Below are positions 36,093-49,287 of a stretch of 64,000 nt of DNA, piece after piece; the first letter of the stretch is position 1, and each line of letters starts with the position of its first letter. The position numbers and the translations under genes are program-made. Below the pieces are notes generated by a model. It saw only the letters and a program-made list of their open reading frames with translations, was not told where the DNA came from and did no database searches. This DNA is from Liolophura sinensis (lineage: Eukaryota; Mollusca; Polyplacophora; Chitonida; Chitonidae), in NCBI RefSeq assembly GCF_032854445.1, contig NW_027017986.1:98559-162558 (forward strand), in the 5' to 3' direction.

Positions 36093-36560
36093 TTGATGTC
36101 AAGATCACGTGCCCAGCAACGGCTCTTACTCCATGGAAACCAAGGAAATTTGCAATTTTTCAACAGCTGGAGATGCCTGGCCCAATTGCGCATCTTTTGG
36201 CACCTTATTAATGTGGGTCAGTGTTTAATTGTACTTTTTGCAGCAGACTGTATCAAGTACCTTGTGTTTTTTTTTATATACAAATGGTGTGGTTTTTCTA
36301 CATGTAGATAAAGACATTGAGTTTGTCTTCGACTTAGAAGTAAGACATTTGCAGGGTGAGTTAAATGGGCTTGGCCCAAAGATTTGACGTCGTCTGGGCT
36401 ACCGAAGGGCACATAACTTTATAATGAAAAGTTGAATATAGTAATGACAAGTCGCGATGGTACATAGTAAATGTAACCGATTTCAATTCGCAAAAAGACC
36501 AGGCAAAAATCCAAAAGTGGAAAAACTGTTCCAATGCTGCTGGTAAGAGGCTAATCCGAC
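35855..36560 (+). repeat. Island of old-type satellite inside the homogenised block
   Basis: The segment carries CATAGCTTATAATAAAAAG, GATGGTACATAGTAAATG, GTAACCG, TTATTAATGTGGG, GTGTTTAATTG, a nine-T run after GCAGCAGACTG, TTGCAGGGTGAG and GACAAGTCGCG. This string matches 13,850-14,560 almost throughout, and partly 18,800-19,450 and 21,000-21,420. It is otherwise absent between 24,000 and 64,000. The offset of about 22,009 bp from the 14-kb copy is 40 units. It is flanked on both sides by uniform units. Confidence 0.85.
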
Positions 36561-37799
36561 GTATTTTTTGACGAGAAATCGAATGGTGCAAACCGCGTTG
36601 CTCTCCGACCAATACTTTTGGCTGTAGCCACAAATGAATAATCATTGATGTCAAGATCACGTGCCCAGCAACGGCTCTTACTCCATGGAAACCAAGGAAA
36701 TTTGCAATTTTTCAACAGCTGGAGATGCCTGGCCCAATTGCGCATCTTTTGGCACCTTATTGATGTGGGTCAGTGTTCAATTGTACTTTTTACAGCGCAC
36801 TGTATCAAGTACCTTGTGTTTTTTTTATATACAAATGGTGTGGTTTTTCTACATGTAGATAAAGACATTGAGTTTGTCTTCGACTTAGAAGTAAGACATT
36901 TGCTGGGTCAGTTAAATGGGCTTGGCCCAAAGATTTGACGTCGTCTGGGTTACCGAAGGGCACATAACTTATAATGAAAAGTTGAATATAGTAATGACCA
37001 GTCGCGATTGTACATAGTTAATGTAGCCGATTTCAATTAGCAAAAAGACCAGGCAAAAATCCAAAAGTGGAAAAACTGTTCCAATGCTGCTGGTAAGAGG
37101 CTAATCCGACGTATTTTTTGACGAGAAATCGAATGGTGCAAACCGCGTTGCTCTCCGACCAATACTTTTGGCTGTAGCCACAAATGAATAATCATTGATG
37201 TCAAGATCACGTGCCCAGCAACGGCTCTTACTCCATGGAAACCAAGGAAATTTGCAATTTTTCAACAGCTGGAGATGCCTGGCCCAATTGCGCATCTTTT
37301 GGCACCTTATTGATGTGGGTCAGTGTTCAATTGTACTTTTTACAGCGCACTGTATCAAGTACCTTGTGTTTTTTTTATATACAAATGGTGTGGTTTTTCT
37401 ACATGTAGATAAAGACATTGAGTTTGTCTTCGACTTAGAAGTAAGACATTTGCTGGGTGAGTTAAATGGGCTTGGCCCAAAGATTTGACGTCGTCTGTGC
37501 TACCGAAGGGCACATAACTTATAATGAAAAGTTGAATATAGTAATGACCAGTCGCGATTGTACATAGTTAATGTAGCCGATTTCAATTCGCAAAAAGACC
37601 AGGCAAAAATCCAAAAGTGGAAAAACTGTTCCAATGCTGCTGGTAAGAGGCTAATCCGACGTATTTTTTGACGAGAAATCGAATGGTGCAAACCGCGTTG
37701 CTCTCCGACCAATACTTTTGGCTGTAGCCACAAATGAATAATCATTGATGTCAAGATCACGTGCCCAGCAACGGCTCTTACTCCATGGAAACCAAGGAA

Positions 37800-40700
37800 A
37801 TTTGCAATTTTTTCAACAGCTGGAGATGCCTGGCCCAATTGCGCATCTTTTGGCACCTTATTGATGTGGGTCAGTGTTCAATTGTACTTTTTACAGCGCA
37901 CTGTATCAAGTACCTTGTGTTTTTTTATATACAAATGGTGTGGTTTTTCTACATGTAGATAAAGACATTGAGTTTGTCCTTCGACTTAGAAGTAAGACAT
38001 TTGCTGGGTGAGTTAAATGGGCTTGGCCCAAAGATTTGACGTCGTCTGGGCTACCGGAAGGGCACATAATTTATAAAGAAAAGTTGAATATAGTAATGAC
38101 CAGTCCCGATTGTACATAGTTAATGTAGCCGATTTCAATTCGCAAAAAGGACCAGGCAAAAATCCAAAAGTGGAAAAACTGTTCCAATGCTGCTGGGTAA
38201 GAGGCTAATCCGACGTATTTTGCGACGAGAAATCGAATGGTGCAAACCGCGTTGCTCTCCGACCAATACTTTTGGCTGTAGCCACAAATGAATAATCATT
38301 GATGTCAAGATCACGTGCCCAGCAACGGCTCTTACTCCATGGAAACCAAGGAAATTTGCAATTTTTCACAGCTGGAGATGCCTGGCCCAATTGCGCATCT
38401 TTTGGCACCTTATTGATGTGGGTCAGTGTTCAATTGTACTTTTTACAGCGCACTGTATCAAGTACCTTGTGTTTTTTTTATATACAAATGGTGTGGTTTT
38501 TCTACATGTAGATAAAGACATTGAGTTTGTCTTCGGACTTAGAAGTAAGACATTTGCTGGGTGAGTTAAATGGGCTTGGCCCAAAGATTTGACGTCGTCT
38601 GGGCTACCGAAGGGCACATAACTTATAATGAAAAGTTGAATATAGTAATGACCAGTCGCGATTGTACATAGTTAATGTAGCCGATTTCAATTCGCAAAAA
38701 GACCAGGCAAAAATCCAAAAGTGGAAAAACTGTTCCAATGCTGCTGATAAGAGGCTAATCCGACGTATTTTTTGACGAGAAATCGAATGGTGCAAACCGC
38801 GTTGCTCTCCGACCAATACTTTTGGCTGTAGCCACAAATGAATAATCATTGATGTCAAGATCACGTGCCCAGCAACGGCTCTTACTCCATGGAAACCAAG
38901 GAAATTTGCAATTTTTCAACAGCTGGAGATGCCTGGCCCAATTGCGCATCTTTTGGCACCTTATTGATGTGGGTCAGTGTTCAATTGTACTTTTTACAGC
39001 GCACTGTATCAAGTACCTTGTGTTTTTTTTATATACAAATGGTGTGGTTTTTTCTACATGTAGATAAAGACATTGAGTTTGTCTTCGACTTAGAAGTAAG
39101 ACATTTGCTGGGTGAGTTAAATGGGCTTGGCCCAAAGATTTGACGTCGTCTGGGCTACCGAAGGGCACATAATTTATAAAGAAAAGTTGAATATAGTAAT
39201 GACCAGTCGCGATTGTACATAGTTAATGTAGCCGATTTCAATTCGCAAAAGACCAGGCAAAAATCCAAAAGTGGAAAAACTGTTCCAATGCTGCTGGTAA
39301 GAGGCTAATCCGACGTATTTTTTGACGAGAAATCGAATGGTGCAAACCGCGTTGCTCTCCGACCAATACTTTTGGCTGTAGCCACAAATGAATAATCATT
39401 GATGTCAAGATCACGTGCCCAGCAACGGCTCTTACTCCATGGAAACCAAGGAAATTTGCAATTTTTCAACAGCTGGAGATGCCTGGCCCAATTGCGCATC
39501 TTTTGGCACCTTATTGATGTGGGTCAGTGTTCAATTGTACTTTTTACAGCGGACTGTATCAAGTACCTTGTGTTTTTTTATATACAAATGGTGTGGTTTT
39601 TCTACATGTAGATAAAGACATTGAGTTTATCTTCGACTTAGAAGTAAGACAACTCCTGGGTGAGTTAAATGGGCTTGGCCCAAAGATTTGACGTCGTCTG
39701 TGCTACCGAAGGGCACATAACTTATAATGAAAAGTTGAATATAGTAATGACCAGTCGCGATTGTACATAGTTAATGTAGCCGATTTCAATTCGCAAAAGA
39801 CCAGGCAAAAATCCAAAAGTGGAAAAACTGTTCCAATGCTGCTGGTAAGAGGCTAATCCGACGTATTTTTTGACGAGAAATCGAATGGTGCAAACCGCGT
39901 TGCTCTCCGACCAATACTTTTGGCTGTTAGCCACAAATGAATAATCATTGATGTCAAGATCACGTGCCCAGCAACGGCTCTTACTCCATGGAAACCAAGA
40001 AATTTGCAATTTTTCAACAGCTGGAGATGCCTGGCCCAATTGCGCATCTTTTGGCACCTTATTGATGTGGGTCAGTGTTCAATTGTACTTTTTACAGCGC
40101 ACTGTATCAAGTACCTTGTGTTTTTTTTATATACAAATGGTGTGGTTTTTCTACATGTAGATAAAGACATTGAGTTTGTCTTCGACTTAGAAGTAAGACA
40201 TTTGCTGGGTGAGTTAAATGGGCTTGGCCCAAAGATTTGACGTCGTCTGGCTACCGAAGGGCACATAACTTATAATGAAAAGTTGAATATAGTAATGACC
40301 AGTCGCGATTGTACATAGTTAATGTAGCCGATTTCAATTCGCAAAAAGACCAGGCAAAAATCCAAAAGTGGAAAAACTGTTCCAATGCTGCTGGTAAGAG
40401 GCTAATCCGACGTATTTTTGACGAGAAATCGAATGGTGCAAACCGCGTTGCTCTCCGACCAATACTTTTGGCTGTAGCCACAAATGAATAATCATTGATG
40501 TCAAGATCACGTGCCCAGCAACGGCTCTTACTCCATGGAAACCAAGGAAATTTGCAATTTTTCAACAGCTGGAGATGCCTGGCCCAATTGCGCATCTTTT
40601 GGCACCTTATTGATGTGGGTCAGTGTTCAATTGTACTTTTTACAGCGGACTGTATCAAGTACCTTGTGTTTTTTTTATATACAAATGGTGTGGTTTTTCT

Positions 40701-40985
40701 ACATGTAGATAAAGACATTGAGTTTATCTTCGACTTAGAAGTAAGACAACTCCTGGGTGAGTTAAATGGGCTTGGCCCAAAGATTTGAAGTCGTCTGGGC
40801 TACCGAAGGGCACATAACTTATAATGAAAAGTTGAATATAGTAATGACCAGTTCGCGATTGTACATAGTTAATGTAGCCGATTTTCAATTCGCAAAAAAC
40901 ACCAGGCAAAAATCCAAAAGTAGAAAAACTGTTCCAATGCTGTTGGTAAGAGGCTAATCCGACGTATTTTTTGACGAGAAATTGA
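37800..40985 (+). repeat. Higher-order repeat, 6-unit period, copy 1 (indel-rich)
   Basis: Matches 41,100-44,285 with an offset of about 3300. Paired markers: ATTTATAAAG at 38,068/41,370 and 39,171/42,470; TGCGACGAG at 38,221/41,521; CTGATAAGAGG at about 38,744/42,044; the type-B unit at 39,399/42,699; GTAGAAAAAC near 40,919/44,219; GAAATTGAATGG near 40,979/44,279. Apart from a few substitutions, the differences are isolated one-base indels in this copy. Confidence 0.88.
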
Positions 40986-41000
40986 ATGGTGCAAAACCGC
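37800..41000. other. Zone of clustered one-base indels
   Basis: About sixteen isolated indels relative to the clean partner at 41,100-44,285. They include GTCCTTCG (37,978), ACCGGAAGG (38,055), AAAAGGACC (38,147), CTGGGTAAG (38,196), TTTTCACAG (38,366), CTTCGGACTT (38,534), GGTTTTTTCTAC (39,047), GCAAAAGACC (39,245 and 39,793), CTGTTAGCC (39,926), CCAAGAAATT (39,996), GTCTGGCTACC (40,246), CAGTTCGCG (40,851) and GCAAAACCGC (40,991). Confidence 0.8.
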
Positions 41001-41099
41001 GTTGCTCTCCGACCAATACTTTTGGCTGTAGCCACAAATGAATAATCATTGATGTCAAGATCACGTGCCCAGCAACGGCTCTTACTCCATGGAAACCAA

Positions 41100-44000
41100 G
41101 GAAATTTGCAATTTTTCAACAGCTGGAGATGCCTGGCCCAATTGCGCATCTTTTGGCACCTTATTGATGTGGGTCAGTGTTCAATTGTACTTTTTACAGC
41201 GCACTGTATCAAGTACCTTGTGTTTTTTTTATATACAAATGGTGTGGTTTTTCTACATGTAGATAAAGACATTGAGTTTGTCTTCGACTTAGAAGTAAGA
41301 CATTTGCTGGGTGAGTTAAATGGGCTTGGCCCAAAGATTTGACGTCGTCTGGGCTACCGAAGGGCACATAATTTATAAAGAAAAGTTGAATATAGTAATG
41401 ACCAGTCGCGATTGTACATAGTTAATGTAGCCGATTTCAATTCGCAAAAAGACCAGGCAAAAATCCAAAAGTGGAAAAACTGTTCCAATGCTGCTGGTAA
41501 GAGGCTAATCCGACGTATTTTGCGACGAGAAATCGAATGGTGCAAACCGCGTTGCTCTCCGACCAATACTTTTGGCTGTAGCCACAAATGAATAATCATT
41601 GATGTCAAGATCACGTGCCCAGCAACGGCTCTTACTCCATGGAAACCAAGGAAATTTGCAATTTTTCAACAGCTGGAGATGCCTGGCCCAATTGCGCATC
41701 TTTTGGCACCTTATTGATGTGGGTCAGTGTTCAATTGTACTTTTTACAGCGCACTGTATCAAGTACCTTGTGTTTTTTTTATATACAAATGGTGTGGTTT
41801 TTCTACATGTAGATAAAGACATTGAGTTTGTCTTCGACTTAGAAGTAAGACATTTGCTGGGTGAGTTAAATGGGCTTGGCCCAAAGATTTGACGTCGTCT
41901 GTGCTACCGAAGGGCACATAACTTATAATGAAAAGTTGAATATAGTAATGACCAGTCGCGATTGTACATAGTTAATGTAGCCGATTTCAATTCGCAAAAA
42001 GACCAGGCAAAAATCCAAAAGTGGAAAAACTGTTCCAATGCTGCTGATAAGAGGCTAATCCGACGTATTTTTTGACGAGAAATCGAATGGTGCAAACCGC
42101 GTTGCTCTCCGACCAATACTTTTGGCTGTAGCCACAAATGAATAATCATTGATGTCAAGATCACGTGCCCAGCAACGGCTCTTACTCCATGGAAACCAAG
42201 GAAATTTGCAATTTTTCAACAGCTGGAGATGCCTGGCCCAATTGCGCATCTTTTGGCACCTTATTGATGTGGGTCAGTGTTCAATTGTACTTTTTACAGC
42301 GCACTGTATCAAGTACCTTGTGTTTTTTTTATATACAAATGGTGTGGTTTTTCTACATGTAGATAAAGACATTGAGTTTGTCTTCGACTTAGAAGTAAGA
42401 CATTTGCTGGGTGAGTTAAATGGGCTTGGCCCAAAGATTTGACGTCGTCTGGGCTACCGAAGGGCACATAATTTATAAAGAAAAGTTGAATATAGTAATG
42501 ACCAGTCGCGATTGTACATAGTTAATGTAGCCGATTTCAATTCGCAAAAAGACCAGGCAAAAATCCAAAAGTGGAAAAACTGTTCCAATGCTGCTGGTAA
42601 GAGGCTAATCCGACGTATTTTTTGACGAGAAATCGAATGGTGCAAACCGCGTTGCTCTCCGACCAATACTTTTGGCTGTAGCCACAAATGAATAATCATT
42701 GATGTCAAGATCACGTGCCCAGCAACGGCTCTTACTCCATGGAAACCAAGGAAATTTGCAATTTTTCAACAGCTGGAGATGCCTGGCCCAATTGCGCATC
42801 TTTTGGCACCTTATTGATGTGGGTCAGTGTTCAATTGTACTTTTTACAGCGGACTGTATCAAGTACCTTGTGTTTTTTTATATACAAATGGTGTGGTTTT
42901 TCTACATGTAGATAAAGACATTGAGTTTATCTTCGACTTAGAAGTAAGACAACTCCTGGGTGAGTTAAATGGGCTTGGCCCAAAGATTTGACGTCGTCTG
43001 GGCTACCGAAGGGCACATAACTTATAATGAAAAGTTGAATATAGTAATGACCAGTCGCGATTGTACATAGTTAATGTAGCCGATTTCAATTCGCAAAAAG
43101 ACCAGGCAAAAATCCAAAAGTGGAAAAACTGTTCCAATGCTGCTGGTAAGAGGCTAATCCGACGTATTTTTTGACGAGAAATCGAATGGTGCAAACCGCG
43201 TTGCTCTCCGACCAATACTTTTGGCTGTAGCCACAAATCAATAATCATTGATGTCAAGATCACGTGCCCAGCAACGGCTCTTACTCCATGGAAACCAAGG
43301 AAATTTGCAATTTTTCAACAGCTGGAGATGCCTGGCCCAATTGCGCATCTTTTGGCACCTTATTGATGTGGGTCAGTGTTCAATTGTACTTTTTACAGCG
43401 CACTGTATCAAGTACCTTGTGTTTTTTTTATATACAAATGGTGTGGTTTTTCTACATGTAGATAAAGACATTGAGTTTGTCTTCGACTTAGAAGTAAGAC
43501 ATTTGCTGGGTGAGTTAAATGGGCTTGGCCCAAAGATTTGACGTCGTCTGGGCTACCGAAGGGCACATAACTTATAATGAAAAGTTGAATATAGTAATGA
43601 CCAGTCGCGATTGTACATAGTTAATGTAGCCGATTTCAATTCGCAAAAAGACCAGGCAAAAATCCAAAAGTGGAAAAACTGTTCCAATGCTGCTGGTAAG
43701 AGGCTAATCCGACGTATTTTTTGACGAGAAATCGAATGGTGCAAACCGCGTTGCTCTCCGACCAATACTTTTGGCTGTAGCCACAAATCAATAATCATTG
43801 ATGTCAAGATCACGTGCCCAGCAACGGCTCTTACTCCATGGAAACCAAGGAAATTTGCAATTTTTCAACAGCTGGAGATGCCTGGCCCAATTGCGCATCT
43901 TTTGGCACCTTATTGATGTGGGTCAGTGTTCAATTGTACTTTTTACAGCGGACTGTATCAAGTACCTTGTGTTTTTTTTATATACAAATGGTGTGGTTTT

Positions 44001-44285
44001 TCTACATGTAGATAAAGACATTGAGTTTATCTTCGACTTAGAAGTAAGACAACTCCTGGGTGAGTTAAATGGGCTTGGCCCAAAGATTTGACGTCGTCTG
44101 GGCTACCGAAGGGCACATAACTTATAATGAAAAGTTGAATATAGTAATGACCAGTCGCGATTGTACATAGTTAATGTAGCCGATTTCAATTCGCAAAAAC
44201 ACCAGGCAAAAATCCAAAAGTAGAAAAACTGTTCCAATGCTGTTGGTAAGAGGCTAATCCGACGTATTTTTTGACGAGAAATTGA
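41100..44285 (+). repeat. Higher-order repeat, 6-unit period, copy 2 (clean)
   Basis: Partner of 37,800-40,985. Unit lengths here are 550, 550, 550, 549, 550, 550, with no homopolymer slips. This makes it the better guide to the true sequence of both copies. Confidence 0.88.
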
Positions 44286-47200
44286 ATGGTGCAAACCGCG
44301 TTGCTCTCCGACCAATACTTTTGGCTGTAGCCACAAATGAATAATCATTGATGTCAAGATCACGTGCCCAGCAACGGCTCTTACTCCATGGAAACCAAGG
44401 AAATTTGCAATTTTTCAACAGCTGGAGATGTCTGGCCCAATTGCGCATCTTTTGGCACCTTATTGATGTGGGTCAGTGTTCAATTGTACTTTTTACAGCG
44501 GACTGTATCAAGTACCTTGTGTTTTTTTTATATACAAATGGTGTGGTTTTTCTACATGTAGATAAAGACATTGAGTTTGTCTTCGACTTAGAAGTAAGAC
44601 ATTTGCTGGGTGAGTTAAATGGGCTTGGCCCAAAGATTTGACGTCGTCTGGGCTACCGAAGGGCACATAACTTATAATGAAAAGTTGAATATAGTAATGA
44701 CCAGTCGCGATTGTACATAGTTAATGTAGCCGATTTCAATTCGCAAAAACACCAGGCAAAAATCCAAAAGTGGAAAAACTGTTCCAATGCTGCTGGTAAG
44801 AGGCTAATCCGACGTATTTTTTGACGAGAAATCGAATGGTGCAAACCGCGTTGCTCTCCGACCAATACTTTTGGCTGTAGCCACAAATGAATAATCATTG
44901 ATGTCAAGATCACGTGCCCAGCAACGGCTCTTACTCCATGGAAACCAAGGAAATTTGCAATTTTTCAACAGCTGGAGATGCCTGGCCCAATTGCGCATCT
45001 TTTGGCACCTTATTGATGTGGGTCAGTGTTCAATTGTACTTTTTACAGCGCACTGTATCAAGTACCTTGTGTTTTTTTTATATACAAATGGTGTGGTTTT
45101 TCTACATGTAGATAAAGACATTGAGTTTGTCTTCGACTTAGAAGTAAGACATTTGCTGGGTGAGTTAAATGGGCTTGGCCCAAAGATTTGACGTCGTCTG
45201 GGCTACCGAAGGGCACATAACTTATAATGAAAAGTTGAATATAGTAATGACCAGTCGCGATTGTACATAGTTAATGTAGCCGATTTCAATTCGCAAAAAG
45301 ACCAGGCAAAAATCCAAAAGTGGAAAAACTGTTCCAATGCTGCTGGTAAGAGGCTAATCCGACGTATTTTTTGACGAGATATCGAATGGTGCAAACCGCG
45401 TTGCTCTCAGACCAATACTTTTGGCTGTAGCCACAAATGAATAATCATTGATGTCAAGATCACGTGCCCAGCAACGGCTCTTACTCCATGGAAACCAAGG
45501 AAATTTGCAATTTTTCAACAGCTGGAGATGCCTGGACCAATTGCGCATCTTTTGGCACCTTATTGATGTGGGTCAGTGTTCAATTGTACTTTTTACAGCG
45601 CACTGTATCAAGTACCTTGTGTTTTTTTTTATATACAAATGGTGTGGTTTTTCTACATGTAGATAAAGACATTGAGTTTGTCTTCGACTTAGAAGTAAGA
45701 CATTTGCTGGGTGAGTTAAATGGGCTTGGCCCAAAGATTTGACGTCGTCTGGGCTACCGAAGGGCACATAACTTATAATGAAAAGTTGAATATAGTAATG
45801 ACCAGTCGCGATTGTACATAGTTAATGTAGCCGATTTCAATTCGCAAAAAGACCAGGCAAAAATCCAAAAGTGGAAAAACTGTTCCAATGCTGCTGGTAA
45901 GAGGCTAATCCGACGTATTTTTTGACGAGAAATCGAATGGTGCAAACCGCGTTGCTCTCCGACCAATACTTTTGGCTGTAGCCACAAATGAATAATCATT
46001 GATGTCAAGATCACGTGCCCAGCAACGGCTCTTACTCCATGGAAACCAAGGAAATTTGCAATTTTTCAACAGCTGGAGATGCCTGGCCCAATTGCGCATC
46101 TTTTGGCACCTTATTGATGTGGGTCAGTGTTCAATTGTACTTTTTACAGCGCACTGTATCAAGTACCTTGTGTTTTTTTTATATACAAATGGTGTGGTTT
46201 TTCTACATGTAGATAAAGACATTGAGTTTGTCTTCGACTTAGAAGTAAGACATTTGCTGGGTGAGTTAAATGGGCTTGGCCCAAAGATTTGGCGTCGTCT
46301 GGGCTACCGAAGGGCACATAACTTATAATGAAAAGTTGAATATAGTAATGACCAGTCGCGATTGTACATAGTTAATGTAGCCGATTTCAATTCGCAAAAA
46401 GACCAGGCAAAAATCCAAAAGTGGAAAAACTGTTCCAATGCTGCTGGTAAGAGGCTAATCCGACGTATTTTTTGACGAGAAATCGAATGGTGCAAACCGC
46501 GTTGCTCTCCGACCAATACTTTTGGCTGTAGCCACAAATGAATAATCATTGATGTCAAGATCACGTGCCCAGCAACGGCTCTTACTCCATGGAAACCAAG
46601 GAAATTTGCAATTTTTCAACAGCTGAAGATGCCTGGCCCAATTACGCATCTTTTGGCACCTTATTGATGTGGGTCAGTGTTCAATTGTACTTTTTACAGC
46701 GGACTGTATCAAGTACCTTGTGTTTTTTTTATATACAAATGGTGTGGTTTTTCTACATGTAGATAAAGACATTGAGTTTGTCTTCGACTTAGAAGTAAGA
46801 CATTTGCTGGGTGAGTTAAATGGGCTTGGCCCAAAGATTTGACGTCGTCTGGGCTACCGAAGGGCACATAACTTATAATGAAAAGTTGAATATAGTAATG
46901 ACCAGTCGCGATTGTACATAGTTAATGTAGCCGATTTCAATTCGCAAAAAGACCAGGCAAAAATCCAAAAGTGGAAAAACTGTTCCAATGCTGCTGGTAA
47001 GAGGCTAATCCGACGTATTTTTTGACGAGAAATCGAATGGTGCAAACCGCGTTGCTCTCCGACCAATACTTTTGGCTGTAGCCACAAATGAATAATCATT
47101 GATGTCAAGATCACGTGCCCAGCAACGGCTCTTACTCCATGGAAACCAAGGAAATTTGCAATTTTTCAACAGCTGGAGATGCCTGGCCCAATTGCGCATC

Positions 47201-47519
47201 TTTTGGCACCTTATTGATGTGGGTCAGTGTTCAATTGTACTTTTTACAGCGCACTGTATCAAGTACCTTGTGTTTTTTTTATATACAAATGGTGTGGTTT
47301 TTCTACATGTAGATAAAGACATTGAGTTTGTCTTCGACTTAGAAATAAGACAACTCCTGGGTGAGTTAAATGGGCTTGGCCCAAAGATTTGACGTCGTCT
47401 GGGCTACCGAAGGGCACATAACTTATAATGAAAAGTTGAATATAGTAATGACCAGTCGCGATTGTACATAGTTAATGTAGCCGATTTCAATTCGCAAAAA
47501 GACCAGGCAAAAATCCAAA

Positions 47520-49265
47520 AGTCGAAAAACTGTTCCAATGCTGTTGGTAAGAGGCTAATCCGACGTATTTTTTGACGAGAAATCGAATGGTGCAAACCGC
47601 GTTGCTCTCCGACCAATACTTTTGGCTGTAGCCACAAATGAATAATCATTGATGTCAAGATCACGTGCCCAGCAACGGCTCTTACTCCATGGAAACCAAC
47701 GAAATTTGCAATTTTTCAACAGCTGGAGATGTCTGGCCCAATTGCGCATCTTTTGGCACCTTATTGATATGGGTCAGTGTTCAATTGTACTTTTTACAGC
47801 GGACTGTATCAAGTACCTTGTGTTTTTTTTATATACAAATGGTGTGGTTTTTCTACATGTAGATAAAGACATTGAGTTTGTCTTCGACTTAGAAGTAAGA
47901 CATTTGCTGGGTGAGTTAAATGGGCTTGGCCCAAAGATTTGACGTCGTCTGTGCTACCGAAGGGCACATAACTTATAATGAAAAGTTGAATATAGTAATG
48001 ACCAGTCGCGATTGTACATAGTTAATGTAGCCGATTTCAATTCGCAAAAAGACCAGGCAAAAATCCAAAAGTGGAAAAACTGTTCCAATGCTGCTGATAA
48101 GAGGCTAATCCGACGTATTTTTTGATGAGAAATCGAATGGTGCAAACCGTGTTGCTCTCCGACCAATACTTTTGGCTGTAGCCACAAATGAATAATCATT
48201 GATGTCAAGATCACGTGCCCAGCAACGGCTCTTACTCCATGGAAACCAAGGAAATTTGCAATTTTTCAACAGCTGGAGATGTCTGGCCCAATTGCGCATC
48301 TTTTGGCACCTTATTGATGTGGGTCAGTGTTCAATTGTACTTTTTACAGCGGACTGTATCAAGTACCTTGTGTTTTTTTTATATACAAATGGTGTGGTTT
48401 TTCTACATGTAGATAAAGACATTGAGTTTGTCTTCGACTTAGAAGTAAGACATTTGCTGGGTGAGTTAAATGGGCTTGGCCCAAAGATTTGACGTCGTCT
48501 GGGCTACCGAAGGGCACATAACTTATAATGAAAAGTTGAATATAGTAATGACCAGTCGCGATTGTACATAGTTAATGTAGCCGATTTCAATTCGCAAAAA
48601 GACCAGGCAAAAATCCAAAAGTGGAAAAACTGTTCCAATGCTGCTGGTAAGAGGCTAATCCGACGTATTTTTTGACGAGAAATCGAATGGTGCAAACCAC
48701 GTTGCTCTCCGACCAATACTTTTGGCTGTAGCCACAAATGAATAATCATTGATGTCAAGATCACGTGCCCAGCAACGGCTCTTACTCCATGGAAACCAAC
48801 GAAATTTGCAATTTTTCAACAGCTGGAGATGTCTGGCCCAATTGCGCATCTTTTGGCACCTTATTGATGTGGGTCAGTGTTCAATTGTACTTTTTACAGC
48901 GGACTGTATCAAGTACCTTGTGTTTTTTTTATATACAAATGGTGTGGTTTTTCTACATGTAGATAAAGACATTGAGTTTGTCTTCGACTTAGAAGTAAGA
49001 CATTTGCTGGGTGAGTTAAATGGGCTTGGCCCAAAGATTTGACGTCGTCTGTGCTACCGAAGGGCACATAACTTATAATGAAAAGTTGAATATAGTAATG
49101 ACCAGTCGCGATTGTACATAGTTAATGTAGCCGATTTCAATTCGCAAAAAGACCAGGCAAAAATCCAAAAGTGGAAAAACTGTTCCAATGCTGCTGATAA
49201 GAGGCTAATCCGACGTATTTTTTGACGAGAAATCGAATGGTGCAAACCGTGTTGCTCTCCGACCA
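47520..49265 (+). repeat. Higher-order repeat, 2-unit period (1100 bp)
   Basis: CCAACGAAATT recurs at about 47,696 and 48,796, GATGTCTGG near 47,729, 48,279 and 48,829, and CTGATAAGAGG followed by CCGTGTTGC at about 48,149 and 49,249. Two units therefore alternate over about 1.7 kb. Confidence 0.8.
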
Positions 49266-49269
49266 ATAC

Positions 49270-49287
49270 TTGTGGCTGTAGCCACAA
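49270..49287. other. Perfect 8-bp-arm inverted repeat variant
   Basis: TTGTGGCT-GT-AGCCACAA. Most units have TTTTGGCT in the left arm, with one mismatch. A T-to-G change here completes the inverted repeat. The same variant occurs once more at 51468-51485. Confidence 0.7.

Noticed and set aside
40309-40491. 60-codon frame rich in K/R/N that looks protein-like
   Set aside because: It is open only because a local one-base loss in the T-run (40,41x) joins two frames in an indel-rich zone, and the intact neighbours have stops or shifts. No recognisable domain.
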